Source: an uncultured Clostridiaceae bacterium
Lineage (GTDB): Bacteria > Bacillota > Clostridia > TANB77 > CAG-508
Direction of reading: 5' to 3'
DNA length: 64,000 nucleotides
NCBI GenBank assembly: GCA_947577025.1
Contig: CANPTO010000013.1
Span: 1-64,000 of the forward strand
This document shows positions 18,075 through 28,295 of this stretch, piece after piece (position 1 is the first letter of the stretch; each line of letters starts with the position of its first letter). The translations under genes were made by a program, and so were the position numbers. The notes beneath the pieces were generated by a model that worked only from the letters and a program-made list of their open reading frames with translations, had not been told where the DNA came from and searched no databases.

Positions 18075-20819
18075 TTACTGATTTCTTCCACAACAGTTTT
18101 TGTATTTCTTCCCACTTCCACATGTGCATGGGTCATTTCTTCCTACTTTTGGCTCTTTATTTACTATTGGTGCATTGTCTTTTTTTGGTGTTGTTCCATC
18201 TAATGATTTTATTGCTGTATCTTCTAAACTTGCACTTGTTATATGCACAGAGTCTTGTCTTTGGGCTATTCCTGTTTCTCTTTTTCTTGCATTTAGTAAA
18301 AATCTTACTACATCTATTTTTATGTTTGCTATCATTTCGTCAAACATGTCGAAGCCTTCTATTCTATATTGAACTACTGGGTCTTTTTGCCCGTATGCAC
18401 GAAGCCCTATTCCGTTTTTTAGTTCATCCATTGCGTCTATGTGATCCATCCATTTTTGGTCTACTATTTTTAGCATTATAACACGTTCTAATTCACGTAG
18501 GTCTTCTGAGCCAAATTCTGCTTCTTTTTGTTCATATATTTCATGTATTTGTGTTTTTAGTTCATTTAATACATCTGATGCATTTAGCTTTTCTTCTTTT
18601 AATGAATGTAATTTTTCTATTCCAAATGTTGTTTGTATGTCTTGCATAAAGGCTTCTTTATTTACTGTTTCTTCTGATAGATATGTATTAGCTAACTCTT
18701 CTGCTACTGAGTCCATCATTTTTTGTATTTGCTCTTTTAGGTTCTCTCCGTCTAATACTTCTCTTCTTTGTTTGTATATTATCTCCCTTTGTGTGTTCAT
18801 TACATCATCATAGTTAAGTACATTTTTTCTTATGCTGAAGTTTCTATCTTCTACTCTTCTTTGTGCTGATTCTACTGATTTTGAAATCATTTTTGATTCG
18901 ATTGGCATGTTTTCGTCTGCACCTAACATATTGTATACTGTTGTTATTTTATCTCCACCAAATATTTTCATTAGGTCATCGTCTAAGCCTATGTAGAATC
19001 TTGATTCTCCTGGGTCTCCTTGACGTCCACTACGTCCACGTAGCTGGTTGTCAATTCTTCTTGATTCGTGTCTTTCTGTACCAATTATTTTTAAACCGCC
19101 TGCTTCTAATACTTTTTGTTTTTCGTCTTTAATTTGTTCATTATATTTTGTTTCTAATTCTTTAAATTTCTTTCTTGCATTTAATATGTCTTGGTTATCT
19201 GTTTCGTTAAATGCTGTTGCTTGTTCTATTAGTTCTTCTGAATATTTTAGTTTTCTCATTTCTTGTTTTGCTAAATATTCGCTGTTTCCACCTAGCATAA
19301 TGTCGGTACCACGACCTGCCATGTTTGTTGCAATTGTAACGCTTCCTAATTTACCTGCTTGTGCTATTATTTCTGCTTCTTTTTCATGGAATTTGGCATT
19401 TAATACTTCATGTTTTATTCCTTCCTTTTTAAGCATACTACTTAATTTTTCAGATTTTTCTATTGATACTGTACCAACTAGAACTGGCTGACCTTTTTCA
19501 TGGCTTTTTTTGATTTCTTCTATTACTGCCCTAAATTTTGCATTTTCGTTTTTGTATATTATGTCATGGTTATCTATACGTACCATTTCTTTGTTTGTTG
19601 GTATTTCTATAACATCTAAGTGGTATATTTCTTGGAATTCTGGCTCTTCTGTCATAGCTGTACCTGTCATTCCTGATAATTTATCATACATTCTAAAGTA
19701 GTTTTGGAATGTAATTGTTGCAAGTGTTTTTGATTCATCTGCTATTTTTACATTTTCTTTTGCTTCTATTGCTTGGTGAAGACCATTGTTATATCTTCTT
19801 CCATACATTATACGTCCTGTAAATTCGTCTACTATTAGAACTTCCCCATCTTTAACTATGTAGTCTATATCTTTTTTCATAATACCATGTGCACGTAGTG
19901 CTTGGTTTACATTATGTACTAATTCTGAGTTTTCTATATCATTAAAGTTTTCTAAGTGGAATTCTTCTTCTGCCTTTTTAATTCCTTTCCCAGTTAATGA
20001 TGCTGATTTTGCTTTTAAGTCTACTATGTAGTCATATTTTTCGTTATCTTCTGCTTGTTCAAAATCTTTAACATCTTCTTCAACTATAACTTTTGCTTTT
20101 AGTCTTTTTACAAAGTTATCTGCTTTTTTATATAGGTCAGAAGATTTATTTGCTCTTCCTGAAATGATAAGTGGTGTACGTGCTTCGTCTATTAAAATAC
20201 TATCTATCTCATCTACTATTGCATAGTGAAGTTTTCTTTGTACTAATTGATTTTTATATATAACCATGTTATCTCTTAGGTAGTCAAAACCATATTCATT
20301 ATTTGTTCCATATGTTATATCACAGTTATATGCTTGCTGTTTTTCGTTTGGATTCATTCCAGCAATTACAAGGCCTACACTTAAACCTAAAAAGCGGTAT
20401 AATTTTCCCATCCATTCACTATCACGTTTTGCTAAGTAGTCGTTTACTGTAACAACATGTACACCTTTACCTGTAAGTGCATTTAGGTATACTGGTAGTG
20501 TTGCAACTAATGTTTTTCCTTCTCCTGTTTTCATTTCGGCAATTCTACCTTGGTGCAAAATAATTCCACCTATTAATTGTACATCAAAGTGGCGCATTCC
20601 AAGTACTCTTTTAGAAGCTTCTCTAACTACCGCAAAAGCTTCTGGTAATATATCGTCAAGGCTCTCACCTTTGTTTAATCTTTCTTTAAATTCGTTTGTT
20701 TTATTTCTTAATTCTATATCAGTTAATTTAGAGATATCTCCTTCTAATTCATTTATTTTAGCAACTAGTGGCATTACTCTTTTTACTTCTTTTTCACTAT
20801 ATGTTTTAAATAATCCCAT
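18075..20819 (-). CDS. secA: Preprotein translocase ATPase SecA
   Basis: SecA drives proteins through SecYEG by ATP hydrolysis. The 914 residues hold Walker [14 protein letters not shown] near 100, the DEAD-like [21 protein letters not shown] near 205, the preprotein crosslinking domain, the second ATPase motif [23 protein letters not shown], the helical wing and scaffold, and a C-terminal zinc knuckle ([17 protein letters not shown]) that binds SecB or ribosomes. The length is slightly above the Bacillus protein. No frameshift and no in-frame CGG are present. Confidence 0.98.
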   Translation of the reverse strand: MGLFKTYSEKEVKRVMPLVAKINELEGDISKLTDIELRNKTNEFKERLNKGESLDDILPEAFAVVREASKRVLGMRHFDVQLIGGIILHQGRIAEMKTGEGKTLVATLPVYLNALTGKGVHVVTVNDYLAKRDSEWMGKLYRFLGLSVGLVIAGMNPNEKQQAYNCDITYGTNNEYGFDYLRDNMVIYKNQLVQRKLHYAIVDEIDSILIDEARTPLIISGRANKSSDLYKKADNFVKRLKAKVIVEEDVKDFEQAEDNEKYDYIVDLKAKSASLTGKGIKKAEEEFHLENFNDIENSELVHNVNQALRAHGIMKKDIDYIVKDGEVLIVDEFTGRIMYGRRYNNGLHQAIEAKENVKIADESKTLATITFQNYFRMYDKLSGMTGTAMTEEPEFQEIYHLDVIEIPTNKEMVRIDNHDIIYKNENAKFRAVIEEIKKSHEKGQPVLVGTVSIEKSEKLSSMLKKEGIKHEVLNAKFHEKEAEIIAQAGKLGSVTIATNMAGRGTDIMLGGNSEYLAKQEMRKLKYSEELIEQATAFNETDNQDILNARKKFKELETKYNEQIKDEKQKVLEAGGLKIIGTERHESRRIDNQLRGRSGRQGDPGESRFYIGLDDDLMKIFGGDKITTVYNMLGADENMPIESKMISKSVESAQRRVEDRNFSIRKNVLNYDDVMNTQREIIYKQRREVLDGENLKEQIQKMMDSVAEELANTYLSEETVNKEAFMQDIQTTFGIEKLHSLKEEKLNASDVLNELKTQIHEIYEQKEAEFGSEDLRELERVIMLKIVDQKWMDHIDAMDELKNGIGLRAYGQKDPVVQYRIEGFDMFDEMIANIKIDVVRFLLNARKRETGIAQRQDSVHITSASLEDTAIKSLDGTTPKKDNAPIVNKEPKVGRNDPCTCGSGKKYKNCCGRNQ

Positions 20820-20996
20820 GTTCTTCTTCCTTTCTATTCTTTTGCTTTTTTACAAATTAAACTATATCACTCTTTAACTTAAAAATCAAGAAAAACAAGC
20901 AATATTTTATTACTTGTTTTTCTTGATTTTTTACTTTTTAAAATGCGATATGCTTAATGGTTTCTGTTCATACTGTTTTCCTCCTGCTTTTTCATC

Positions 20997-21368
20997 TTAA
21001 TAACCTTTAATAGCAAAATATATTCCATACACTGTTGTCAATGCTAAACTAATTATAAGAAAAATTTGAATTGCAATATTATTTCCTATTGATATAAACA
21101 ATAAAGCAGAAATGGCTAACATAGCCAAAAAGATTTTTAAAATAGTCAATTGGCTTTTTTGCATTGTACTATAATTTTCAATTTCCAAATTGATTAAATA
21201 AAATGCCATTGCAACTAAAAATGCTATACTTCCACATCCAAAAACAGAACTTAAAATTATGTTTACAATGCTACTTGAGGATAAATAAATTTGGATAATA
21301 AATGAAATAGCAGAGAATACAATTACAGCACCAGTTATTAACAATGTCCTTTTTAATGTTTTTTTCAT
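20997..21368 (-). CDS. Unknown four-helix membrane protein
   Basis: A 123-residue integral membrane protein with hydrophobic segments near 8-28, 34-60, 76-96 and 100-120. No motif is recognised. It stands alone between secA and the YwaF-like gene. Confidence 0.5.
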   Translation of the reverse strand: MKKTLKRTLLITGAVIVFSAISFIIQIYLSSSSIVNIILSSVFGCGSIAFLVAMAFYLINLEIENYSTMQKSQLTILKIFLAMLAISALLFISIGNNIAIQIFLIISLALTTVYGIYFAIKGY

Positions 21369-21517
21369 ACCGATACCTTCTTTCTTATAAGCAAAGTTAA
21401 TAGTTACTTATATATAGACTAGGAAATTTCCTAGATATAAAAGGAATTTATATAATTAATAGTGTATATTATATCATTTTTAAGCACATTATGCAACCTT
21501 AATTTAAAAAACATTTA

Positions 21518-21629
21518 TTGTAGGGGCAGCGCCGTCCGCTGTCTGTGCTTCAGTGAAGTCGCTTTAATAAAATTCTAAGGTAATTTCTTTGAAGAATGGA
21601 CAAATACTAGTCACCCCTACAATATAAAA
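21518..21629. repeat. MITE-like repeat family C, full copy
   Basis: ATTGTAGGGGCAGC at the left and CACCCCTACAATA at the right form terminal inverted repeats about 110 bases apart, with no reading frame. It is the most complete copy of the family. Confidence 0.65.
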
Positions 21630-21638
21630 TTTTGTTGT

Positions 21639-22413
21639 TTAAATCCTTACATTTTCACTTTTTATTGCACTTTGTTCTTTTAAAGAATCTATTTTCTTTA
21701 TTGTATAATAAGAAATATAGAATGGTAATGTCATTTGTGCTAATGCCATAATTAAACTAAACAAGGCACTTCCATTTGTTATTTTGTATAATAGGCTAAT
21801 TGGCATAATAGAAAAATTTTTGGATATAAACATTAAGTTACTGCCGGAAAATATTATTTATTATAAATGCTATAACACAAAGTACTCCTACTAAACTTGC
21901 AAAATATTTTATATCTTGTTTTTCTAATTCTATATACCTTACTTTATTTACTAATATTCCTAAGTATAGCATTATACCATGATATAAAAAACTATATATA
22001 CTCAAAATATGAAAAGCTGGATATGTTGGTAATGAAGTTGATGGATATAAGATAAACACTATTCCTCCTATGCTTAAGCCACACATTAAAAATACATCCC
22101 CTACTCTTTGGAATTTGCCTTTTCCAAATGAACTAAGTAGCCCTGCATACATTAGCATACTACAATAATATAGTGGTAAGTATGAATTTACTTCATATAG
22201 TGAGTTTAGCGATATGCTATAAATTATTTTAAATGTTTCTAATATACATATAATTATTGTTACTTTTCTTATTATTTTAAATATTTCTTCTTTACTACTT
22301 TTTATGGAATGTTTTAATGAAATTGCAATACTTATTATTGTGATGCCAATTAATATGAAATGTCCTTTTGTAAATATTCCACATGGTTCATATTTTCCTA
22401 TATTTGAAAACAT
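21639..22413 (-). CDS. YwaF/TMEM164-family membrane protein, +1 shift at CGGC
   Basis: The first 191 codons run in one frame and end TTC CGG CAG TAA. Skipping the C gives F, G, S and continues NLMFISKNFSIMPISLLYK through a last membrane helix to 257 residues, the normal size of this family of about seven-helix proteins. The G(S/T)N-x-M-(F/Y) signature after helix six is typical of YwaF/TMEM164. Function is uncertain (TMEM164 is an acyltransferase in animals). The ATG at 22413 has AAGAGG upstream. Without the shift both the last helix and the signature would be lost. Confidence 0.8.
21843..21846 (-). other. CGGC +1 frameshift site (ywaF-like)
   Basis: Context is AAT ATT TTC C GGC AGT AAC. The zero frame stops one codon after CGG. 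The shifted frame restores the family GSN signature. Confidence 0.82.
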
Positions 22414-22698
22414 TTTCATCCTCTTCTTTCTATATTTTATTTATACTCTTCATTAATCTATTTATTTTATAATATATCATTTTTTTATTCTTTATACAAG
22501 TCTCTTAATAAAATGCTTTTGAAAATAGTTATTAGTTAATGGCTTTTAGAAAAAGTCGCCCTCTACACCTTTTACAGCCAGCCTTTGTAATAGTAAATAA
22601 TCTAAGTATATTTATAAATAGAAATACATATATATTAATAAAAGATTTTAGAAATAAGGGTTCTTACTTCTAACTTCCATTTGAAAGAAGGTTTTTAT

Positions 22699-23238
22699 AT
22701 GTTTATATATAATATAAAATTGAGTGGTACCAAAATATTTAAGTTAATTTTTATATTAATTATAATTTTTGTTGTTTTTTTATGTGGTGTAGTGGGATAT
22801 AAACTTTATAATGCTAGTGTTAAAGTTGATGATGATATAGTTTGTGGTAGTGTACCTAAACTTACAAATAAAAATTATTCTTCTATTTTAAAGTCTGTTC
22901 ACGAAAATATTGATATATATGCTGGACAAAAAATAAAATTTTCTGGTTTTGTATACAGAGTTTATGATTTAGATAAAGAGCAATTTGTTTTAGGTAGAAA
23001 TATGATTATTTCTTCTGACTTTCAAAGTGTTGTAGTTGGCTTTTTATGTCACTATAAAGAAGCTGTAAATTTACGAGATAATGAATGGGTTGAAATAGAA
23101 GGTACTATTACTAAAGGAAACTATCATGGTGATATGCCAATTCTTGAAATAAATTCTTTAAAACAGATTGAAAAACCTAATGACGAGTATGTATATCCTC
23201 CTGATGAAAATTATATTCCTACTTCTTTAATTTTATAA
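22699..23238 (+). CDS. TIGR03943/DUF1980-like C-terminal domain protein
   Basis: A rare plus-strand gene. It encodes one N-terminal membrane helix (about 8-30) and an exported OB-like domain with FVLGRNMIISSDFQS, VVVGFLCHYKEA, DNEWVEIEGTI and a C-terminal YVYPPDENY. These motifs resemble the C-terminal domain of the YcgQ/TIGR03943 proteins that accompany YcgR-type permeases, but no permease is adjacent. The ATG at 22699 follows GAAGG by seven bases. Confidence 0.7.
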   Translation: MFIYNIKLSGTKIFKLIFILIIIFVVFLCGVVGYKLYNASVKVDDDIVCGSVPKLTNKNYSSILKSVHENIDIYAGQKIKFSGFVYRVYDLDKEQFVLGRNMIISSDFQSVVVGFLCHYKEAVNLRDNEWVEIEGTITKGNYHGDMPILEINSLKQIEKPNDEYVYPPDENYIPTSLIL

Positions 23239-23242
23239 TTAT

Positions 23243-23276
23243 AAAAAGGGCTGTAAAATTTTATAGCCCCTTAATT
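23243..23276. terminator. Bidirectional terminator
   Basis: AAGGGGCTATAAAATTTTAC on the minus strand folds onto its complement with T-runs on both sides. It separates the convergent DUF1980-like and ytvI genes. Confidence 0.8.
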
Positions 23277-24374
23277 TTATTCTCTCTCAAAAATTGATTT
23301 TGCTACCCCTTTATCTATCATCGCTCCAAATACATTTTTTAAAATTATTAATATTACAGGTCCTAATAGCATACCAATTACTCCAATGAACCTAAAGCCT
23401 GTATACATTGCAATTAGTGTAAATATTGGGTGTATACCTATTTGTCCTGCAACTATTTTTGGTTCTAATGTTTGCCTCACTATTCCCATTATCCCAAGTA
23501 GTACAAGAAGTGCTATTGCAAGTGTTAAGTTTCCATTACATGCACTTATTATTGCCCAAGGTATTATGGCAGCTGCTGAGCCAAAAATTGGTAGTGCATC
23601 TACAAATGCTATTCCTAATGCTGCTAGAAGCGGATATGCAACATTTAGACCTGCTATTTTAAAGATGTATAAACCTGTTAAACATATTAAAAATGACACA
23701 AATACTAATATTGCTTCTGCTTTTAGTAGCGCTCCTAGTGAGCTAGACACTTCTTTTATAAATTTTGAAATTCTCTTAACCCACGTTTTAGGCAAATGAT
23801 GTTCTAGTTGATCTATCATATATATTTTATCTGTACATATAAAATATAATGAAAGTATTGTAATTACTATATAAATCATCATTGTAGGTAATGAAGTAAT
23901 AACTTCTAGTAAATTACTTAAAACTCCTTTTGCCCATTCAGTTACAGAGCTAAGTACATCAATTGCAGAGCTTTGAATTGTATTAATTATATCATTTGAT
24001 AAGTTTAGTTTACTTAAATCTATTTTATTTATTAATTCATTGAATTTATTTGAAATAAGTGCAAAATAATCATTTAGTCCATTTAATAAATTAGAGGCTT
24101 CTGAAATTAGAGAAATTACTCCCCAAGTTAATAAACCAATTATTAAGGAAAGAGAAATTATAAAAACTATTATAGCACTTAGCTTACGCTTTAGCTTTAA
24201 GTTTCTCATAAAAAAACGAATAATTGGTTCTATAATAAGAGATAATACAAATGCAATTAAAAAAGGCATATAAAATATTGCAAATTTGAAAGCCACATAT
24301 ATACCTAAAATTGTAACCAATAAAATTAATAACTTTCTAAACACTTTAGACCAATAGTTCATATCTATAACCAT
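23277..24374 (-). CDS. ytvI: AI-2E family / sporulation membrane protein YtvI
   Basis: A 365-residue polytopic membrane protein. It has hydrophobic segments near 12-30, 33-52, 64-90, a soluble amphipathic middle (about 95-150), and several helices after 155. The PLLAALGIAFVDALPIFGS segment and the GxRxTLEPKIVAGQIGIHP-like loop are typical of the AI-2E/PerM family. The similarity of the N-terminal half (WSKVFRKLLILL) suggests the sporulation branch YtvI. Transport substrate is unknown. Confidence 0.8.
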   Translation of the reverse strand: MVIDMNYWSKVFRKLLILLVTILGIYVAFKFAIFYMPFLIAFVLSLIIEPIIRFFMRNLKLKRKLSAIIVFIISLSLIIGLLTWGVISLISEASNLLNGLNDYFALISNKFNELINKIDLSKLNLSNDIINTIQSSAIDVLSSVTEWAKGVLSNLLEVITSLPTMMIYIVITILSLYFICTDKIYMIDQLEHHLPKTWVKRISKFIKEVSSSLGALLKAEAILVFVSFLICLTGLYIFKIAGLNVAYPLLAALGIAFVDALPIFGSAAAIIPWAIISACNGNLTLAIALLVLLGIMGIVRQTLEPKIVAGQIGIHPIFTLIAMYTGFRFIGVIGMLLGPVILIILKNVFGAMIDKGVAKSIFERE

Positions 24375-24394
24375 ACTATATTTTCTCCTTAAAG

Positions 24395-24613
24395 AAAGAT
24401 TTGGGACGCGTCCAAAACTTTCCTTCCAAATTTAAATGATTTATATAATTTTATGTAGTTTGTCCCAAAATTATACGTAATAGAAGTTAGAAATTGGAAA
24501 TTGGAGGTTCGTTTTAGGTAATTTCTTCGAAAAAACATTTGGGATGCGCCCAAATTTTCAAAATTTAAGTAAGAAGGAAAGATTCGAACACATCCCAAAT
24601 CTTTCCTTTTTTT
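24395..24613. repeat. Large inverted-repeat element (about 215 bp)
   Basis: GAAAGATTTGGGACG...CTTTCCTTCCAAATTTAAA at the left is mirrored by TTTAAGTAAGAAGGAAAG...CATCCCAAATCTTTCC at the right. The ends are complementary, as in a MITE or a decayed insertion. An 82-codon frame across it is probably not a gene. Confidence 0.65.
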
Positions 24614-24614
24614 A

Positions 24615-25055
24615 CTATTCAGCGTTTTTTTCTTCACATTTGCATATGTTTTCTAAAGTGTTCGAAACGCTTTCATTACTTATATTATTATTTTTTGCTA
24701 GGTCTCCTAATGTTATTATTCCTATTATTTTATTTTGATTATCTACTACTGGTAGTCTTCTTATTTGATTTTGACACATTAAGTTTTCTGCTTCTTTTAT
24801 ATCTGTATCTGAATTACAACAGCAGACTTTACATGTCATTATATCACTTATTGGTGTACTATTTACGTCTTTATCACATGATATAGCTCTTAATATAACA
24901 TCTCTATCTGTAACTAACCCTACAACATTTTCTAAAGTGTCACATACTGGAATACAACCTATATGATTATCACACATTAGTTTTGCACAATCTTTTACTG
25001 TGCTATTTGGTGTAACATAGTAAACATTATTACACATACAGTCTTTTACTTTCAT
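24615..25055 (-). CDS. Tandem CBS-domain protein
   Basis: About 146 residues make two CBS motifs: MKVKDCMCNNVYYVTPNSTV...GLVTDRDVILRAIS and ISDIMTCKVCCCNSDTDI...IGIITLGDLAKNN. Such pairs bind adenine nucleotides and act as sensors. The protein is unusually rich in cysteine (about ten, including CCC), suggesting metal or redox sensing, which is inference. The start at 25055 follows AGGTGG. Confidence 0.88.
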   Translation of the reverse strand: MKVKDCMCNNVYYVTPNSTVKDCAKLMCDNHIGCIPVCDTLENVVGLVTDRDVILRAISCDKDVNSTPISDIMTCKVCCCNSDTDIKEAENLMCQNQIRRLPVVDNQNKIIGIITLGDLAKNNNISNESVSNTLENICKCEEKNAE

Positions 25056-25311
25056 TATTAATACCACCTTTCAATTTTATATATCTTGAAGTAATAACAG
25101 TGCAATAATAGTATTTTATCCAATTTGTTTTTTTGTATGTATACTTAATTTTCCAAGCATAAAGTGATGAGATTTTTTTGTTTCTATATTTTGTAAACTC
25201 TTTTTTTAAGTCTAAAAACTTTTAAGAACTAAATTACACATCTCATTAATTACATTTTCTTATGGGGCTTCGATATTTAGAAAATCTTATTCTTTTTTAT
25301 GCTTATTCTTA

Positions 25312-25833
25312 TTATTTAAGATTTTGTATCTCTTCGTCCTTTTTTATATTTTCTCCTAAAAATATGTAACAACTTTTATCTTGTTTCATCGCTTCTATAG
25401 CTATTTCTTTGTCTTCTCTTAGTCTTGAACTTGCATATTTTACTATTATTCCTTTTCTTTTTACTGCCTCTAAAACTACTTGTTTATCATCTCTCATGTC
25501 TGGATGTGAAAAGTATAGTATTTGCCCACTTTTTTTTAGTCCGGCTATTAGAAGTTCTTTGTCTAATAATAGATTTTCCCTAGCATAACAATATGTCCAT
25601 CCTAAATTACTTACTGATTCATATACTATTTCTCTATCACCTTTTAATTCGTCTGATGCAAACTCTAAAGCTTCACTATTGTTTTTTACTGCTTCATATA
25701 CTATTTCTCTGTCATTTTTTAATTCGTCTGATGCAAATTCTAATAGCTTTCCATTTTCCTTTACTGTATTTAATACATATTCTCTATTATTTGAGTTGTT
25801 TTTCATGTTTGTTATTTCTATTGGTTCAGGCAT
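25312..25833 (-). CDS. DUF4116 repeat protein
   Basis: A 173-residue protein of about 24-residue helical repeats with the consensus LEFASDELKxDREIVYEAVK, of which at least five are visible. This is the DUF4116 pattern, of unknown function. Its start overlaps the end of the upstream NlpC/P60-like gene by 16 bases, so the two are translationally coupled. Confidence 0.82.
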   Translation of the reverse strand: MPEPIEITNMKNNSNNREYVLNTVKENGKLLEFASDELKNDREIVYEAVKNNSEALEFASDELKGDREIVYESVSNLGWTYCYARENLLLDKELLIAGLKKSGQILYFSHPDMRDDKQVVLEAVKRKGIIVKYASSRLREDKEIAIEAMKQDKSCYIFLGENIKKDEEIQNLK

Positions 25834-26363
25834 GTTTTTTCTCTCCTATTATAATTTCTTAATAATCCTGTATATATTTTTTCTAAGTTTTTTTGATTTC
25901 TAAAGTCTTGTGGTTTTATTATTTCTGGTAATTCCATTTGTATTCCTGCATTTTCGACTACATATTTGACAAATTCTGCACAATAAAATGAATTTTTTGT
26001 TTTTATTTTTTTATTAATACTTACAGCAAATAGACCTATTATGTTGAATTTATATTTTTTTCGGTGTTCTTTCATCTTTTGTATTAAATTTTCTATATTG
26101 GTATATTGTTTTTCTGTTACTTCTAATGAATATATTTCTGTTTTTGTATTTTTAAACCTTTTAAATGTTCCTTTATCAATATATTCATGTACAAAACCTG
26201 CCCAAAATGGGTTATATGGATTTAGCCTTCCAAAACTGTACATTGTGTTTAGCTGTTCATCTAGTGCTATTGATATATGTGAATATTCATATTTTGTATA
26301 ATATTTTACAATATTTGATAATACTGTACCTGTATGTGTTAAAATAATATATATTTTTTTCAT
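25818..26363 (-). CDS. Permuted NlpC/P60 (YiiX-like) papain-fold protein
   Basis: The 181 residues show a histidine in YEYSHISIALD near 30 and a cysteine in NSFYCAEFVKYV near 130, the order found in circularly permuted NlpC/P60 amidases. No signal peptide is present, so a cytoplasmic or phage-like role is possible. The substrate is unknown. The downstream DUF4116 gene overlaps it. Confidence 0.7.
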   Translation of the reverse strand: MKKIYIILTHTGTVLSNIVKYYTKYEYSHISIALDEQLNTMYSFGRLNPYNPFWAGFVHEYIDKGTFKRFKNTKTEIYSLEVTEKQYTNIENLIQKMKEHRKKYKFNIIGLFAVSINKKIKTKNSFYCAEFVKYVVENAGIQMELPEIIKPQDFRNQKNLEKIYTGLLRNYNRREKTCLNQ

Positions 26364-26691
26364 TTTTTGCCCTTCTTTATATTTTATTATTTCTATTTTA
26401 CTCTTATTTATTTAATATTTCAATAATTAAATAAAATATTAATATTCTATTTAAGAAATTCAAAAATATTTTTCCAAATTTGTATTATTTTTATTGTTTT
26501 TACTACTTTTGTCATTTTACCTAAAATTTAACTTTTATGCCTTTATTTCTTACAATTATTTATACAAAATGATTATATAGTATTAAAAATTAAATGCACT
26601 AATTAATTTTGGTGTTGTAAGTGTAATAAACTTGTATTCTAAAAGCTTTTTTGCTTACCTATTTTTCTTTTTTGATTATACTTAAAAATAT
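26364..26691. other. AT-rich intergenic stretch
   Basis: About 330 bases of very AT-rich sequence between birA and the NlpC/P60-like gene. I see no reading frame, hairpin with a T-run or repeat in it. It probably holds the promoter of the NlpC/P60-DUF4116 pair. Confidence 0.4.
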
Positions 26692-27264
26692 CTATACGTT
26701 TAATAGGTTTTCTAGTTTTTCAATTATTTTTACTATAATTTCCTCTCTTTCAAATTCTTTTCCATATTCTCTTTTTAAAGAAGTTGCTATACTTTGTAAG
26801 TTTACATTAAAATTTTCTTCATTTACATCAAATCCAATTCCTACTAATATGTAGTTTACTTTATCCCCTATGATTGATGCTTCTGTTAATATTCCACATA
26901 TTTTTTGGCCATTTAGCAATAAATCATTTGGAACTTTTATGGTTAAATTATAAGAGTATAATTCTTGTATTGCTTCTTTTATAGCTTGTGCTATTTTTAA
27001 AGTTAATCCTTCTAATTTTTCTATTTTAAAGTTAGGCTTTATTATTATTGTCATTGTTATATTTTTTTCTTTACTTGTTTGCCATATTGTACCTTTTGTT
27101 CCTTTTCCTTTTGTTTGATTATCTGTAATAATTAAACATCCATTTTTCGCATCATTTTTAATTAATTTTTTCGCTGTTTCTTGTGTAGATTCCATTTCTT
27201 CTTTATATATTATTTGTTTTCCTATATAGTTAGTTTTGGCTTTTCTAATTTTTTCTAAATTCAT
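26692..27264 (-). CDS. birA: Biotin-[acetyl-CoA carboxylase] ligase
   Basis: It joins biotin to carboxyl-carrier proteins through biotinyl-AMP. The 190 residues contain the catalytic core only: STQETAKKL near 25, the biotin-binding loop TKGKGTKGTIW near 55 (family GRGRxGRxW), KVPNDLLLNGQKICGILTE near 110, and GIGFDVNEENF. There is no N-terminal DNA-binding domain and the C-terminal SH3-like domain is short or missing. It is therefore a ligase without the repressor function. Confidence 0.88.
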   Translation of the reverse strand: MNLEKIRKAKTNYIGKQIIYKEEMESTQETAKKLIKNDAKNGCLIITDNQTKGKGTKGTIWQTSKEKNITMTIIIKPNFKIEKLEGLTLKIAQAIKEAIQELYSYNLTIKVPNDLLLNGQKICGILTEASIIGDKVNYILVGIGFDVNEENFNVNLQSIATSLKREYGKEFEREEIIVKIIEKLENLLNV

Positions 27265-27436
27265 ATTCTTTTCCTCCTAATACTTTATACAATAATTATT
27301 CTTGTTTTTCAATATTAGCTTTACTTTCTGACCAATTGTTCAATTATAAAAAGAATAACAACATATATTTGCTATATGTTATTATTCTTTCTGTATTCGT
27401 CTAATGTTATACTTTCGTAATATAAATTTTCAGGTG

Positions 27437-28255
27437 CTATGTTTCTTTTGCATTTATCCCAATTTGTTCAATAAGTTCATCTAATCTTTCTTTGCAACGC
27501 TTAACTTCTTTTATTACTTTGCTATCTAATTGTTCAGTTTCTCTAAGATTAGAACGTATTTTTATTAAGTCCTCAATATTTCTAATATTATCATAAATAT
27601 TTTTAAAGCTCATTTTGGATGTTATGCTATTATCTCTTCCACTAACATATGTATGAACTGGAAAATCTGCAATTAAGTATTTTTCTACTTTTGATATTGC
27701 TTCGAATATAAATAATACATCTTCATAATATCTGTTTTCTGGAAAAAGTAAATTGTTATTAACTAAAAACTCTCTATTCCAGCATTTACTCCAAGCATTA
27801 GTGTATCTATCTCCTGATATTCTATATGACTTATCACAGTTTTCTGATGTCGGTATTACTGTAAATTCTTTTTTTCCAATACTTATAAATCCCATATAGA
27901 TGACATCTACTTTTTGATTTCCTATTAACTTGTCCAATTTTTCTAATACTTTATTGTTATTTAAGTAATCGTCTGAGTCTAAGAAAATAATATATTCTCC
28001 TTTAGCTACTCTAATTCCGGAATTCCTAGCTCCTCCTAGACACTTATTTTTTTTATGATAAATAATAGTTGCTTCCTTTTTATATTTAGATACTACTTTT
28101 TTTGTATTATCTGTTGAGCAGTCTTCAACAATTATTATTTCAAAATTTTGAAATGTTTGCTCTTTTACACTATTAACTGCCTTATCAATATATTTTTCTA
28201 CATTATATGCTGGTATTATAATACTAAATTTTGGTTTATTTGTTCCTTTTAACAT
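27437..28255 (-). CDS. Family 2 glycosyltransferase
   Basis: A GT-A fold enzyme of 272 residues. It begins KFSIIIPAYNVEKYIDKAVN, has EDCSTDNTKK, GGARNSGIRVAKGEYIIFLD and the DSDD metal-binding motif near 95. It transfers a nucleotide sugar to a surface polymer, probably with the downstream-oriented GT4 gene. Both the donor and acceptor are unknown. The C-terminus is helical and soluble. Confidence 0.88.
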   Translation of the reverse strand: MLKGTNKPKFSIIIPAYNVEKYIDKAVNSVKEQTFQNFEIIIVEDCSTDNTKKVVSKYKKEATIIYHKKNKCLGGARNSGIRVAKGEYIIFLDSDDYLNNNKVLEKLDKLIGNQKVDVIYMGFISIGKKEFTVIPTSENCDKSYRISGDRYTNAWSKCWNREFLVNNNLLFPENRYYEDVLFIFEAISKVEKYLIADFPVHTYVSGRDNSITSKMSFKNIYDNIRNIEDLIKIRSNLRETEQLDSKVIKEVKRCKERLDELIEQIGINAKET

Positions 28256-28295
28256 ACCTTTTCTCCATTTCTAAAAATACATTTATTTTTAATAA

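Noticed and set aside
24389..24637. 82-codon minus-strand frame
   Set aside because: It lies entirely over a large inverted repeat and has no family pattern.
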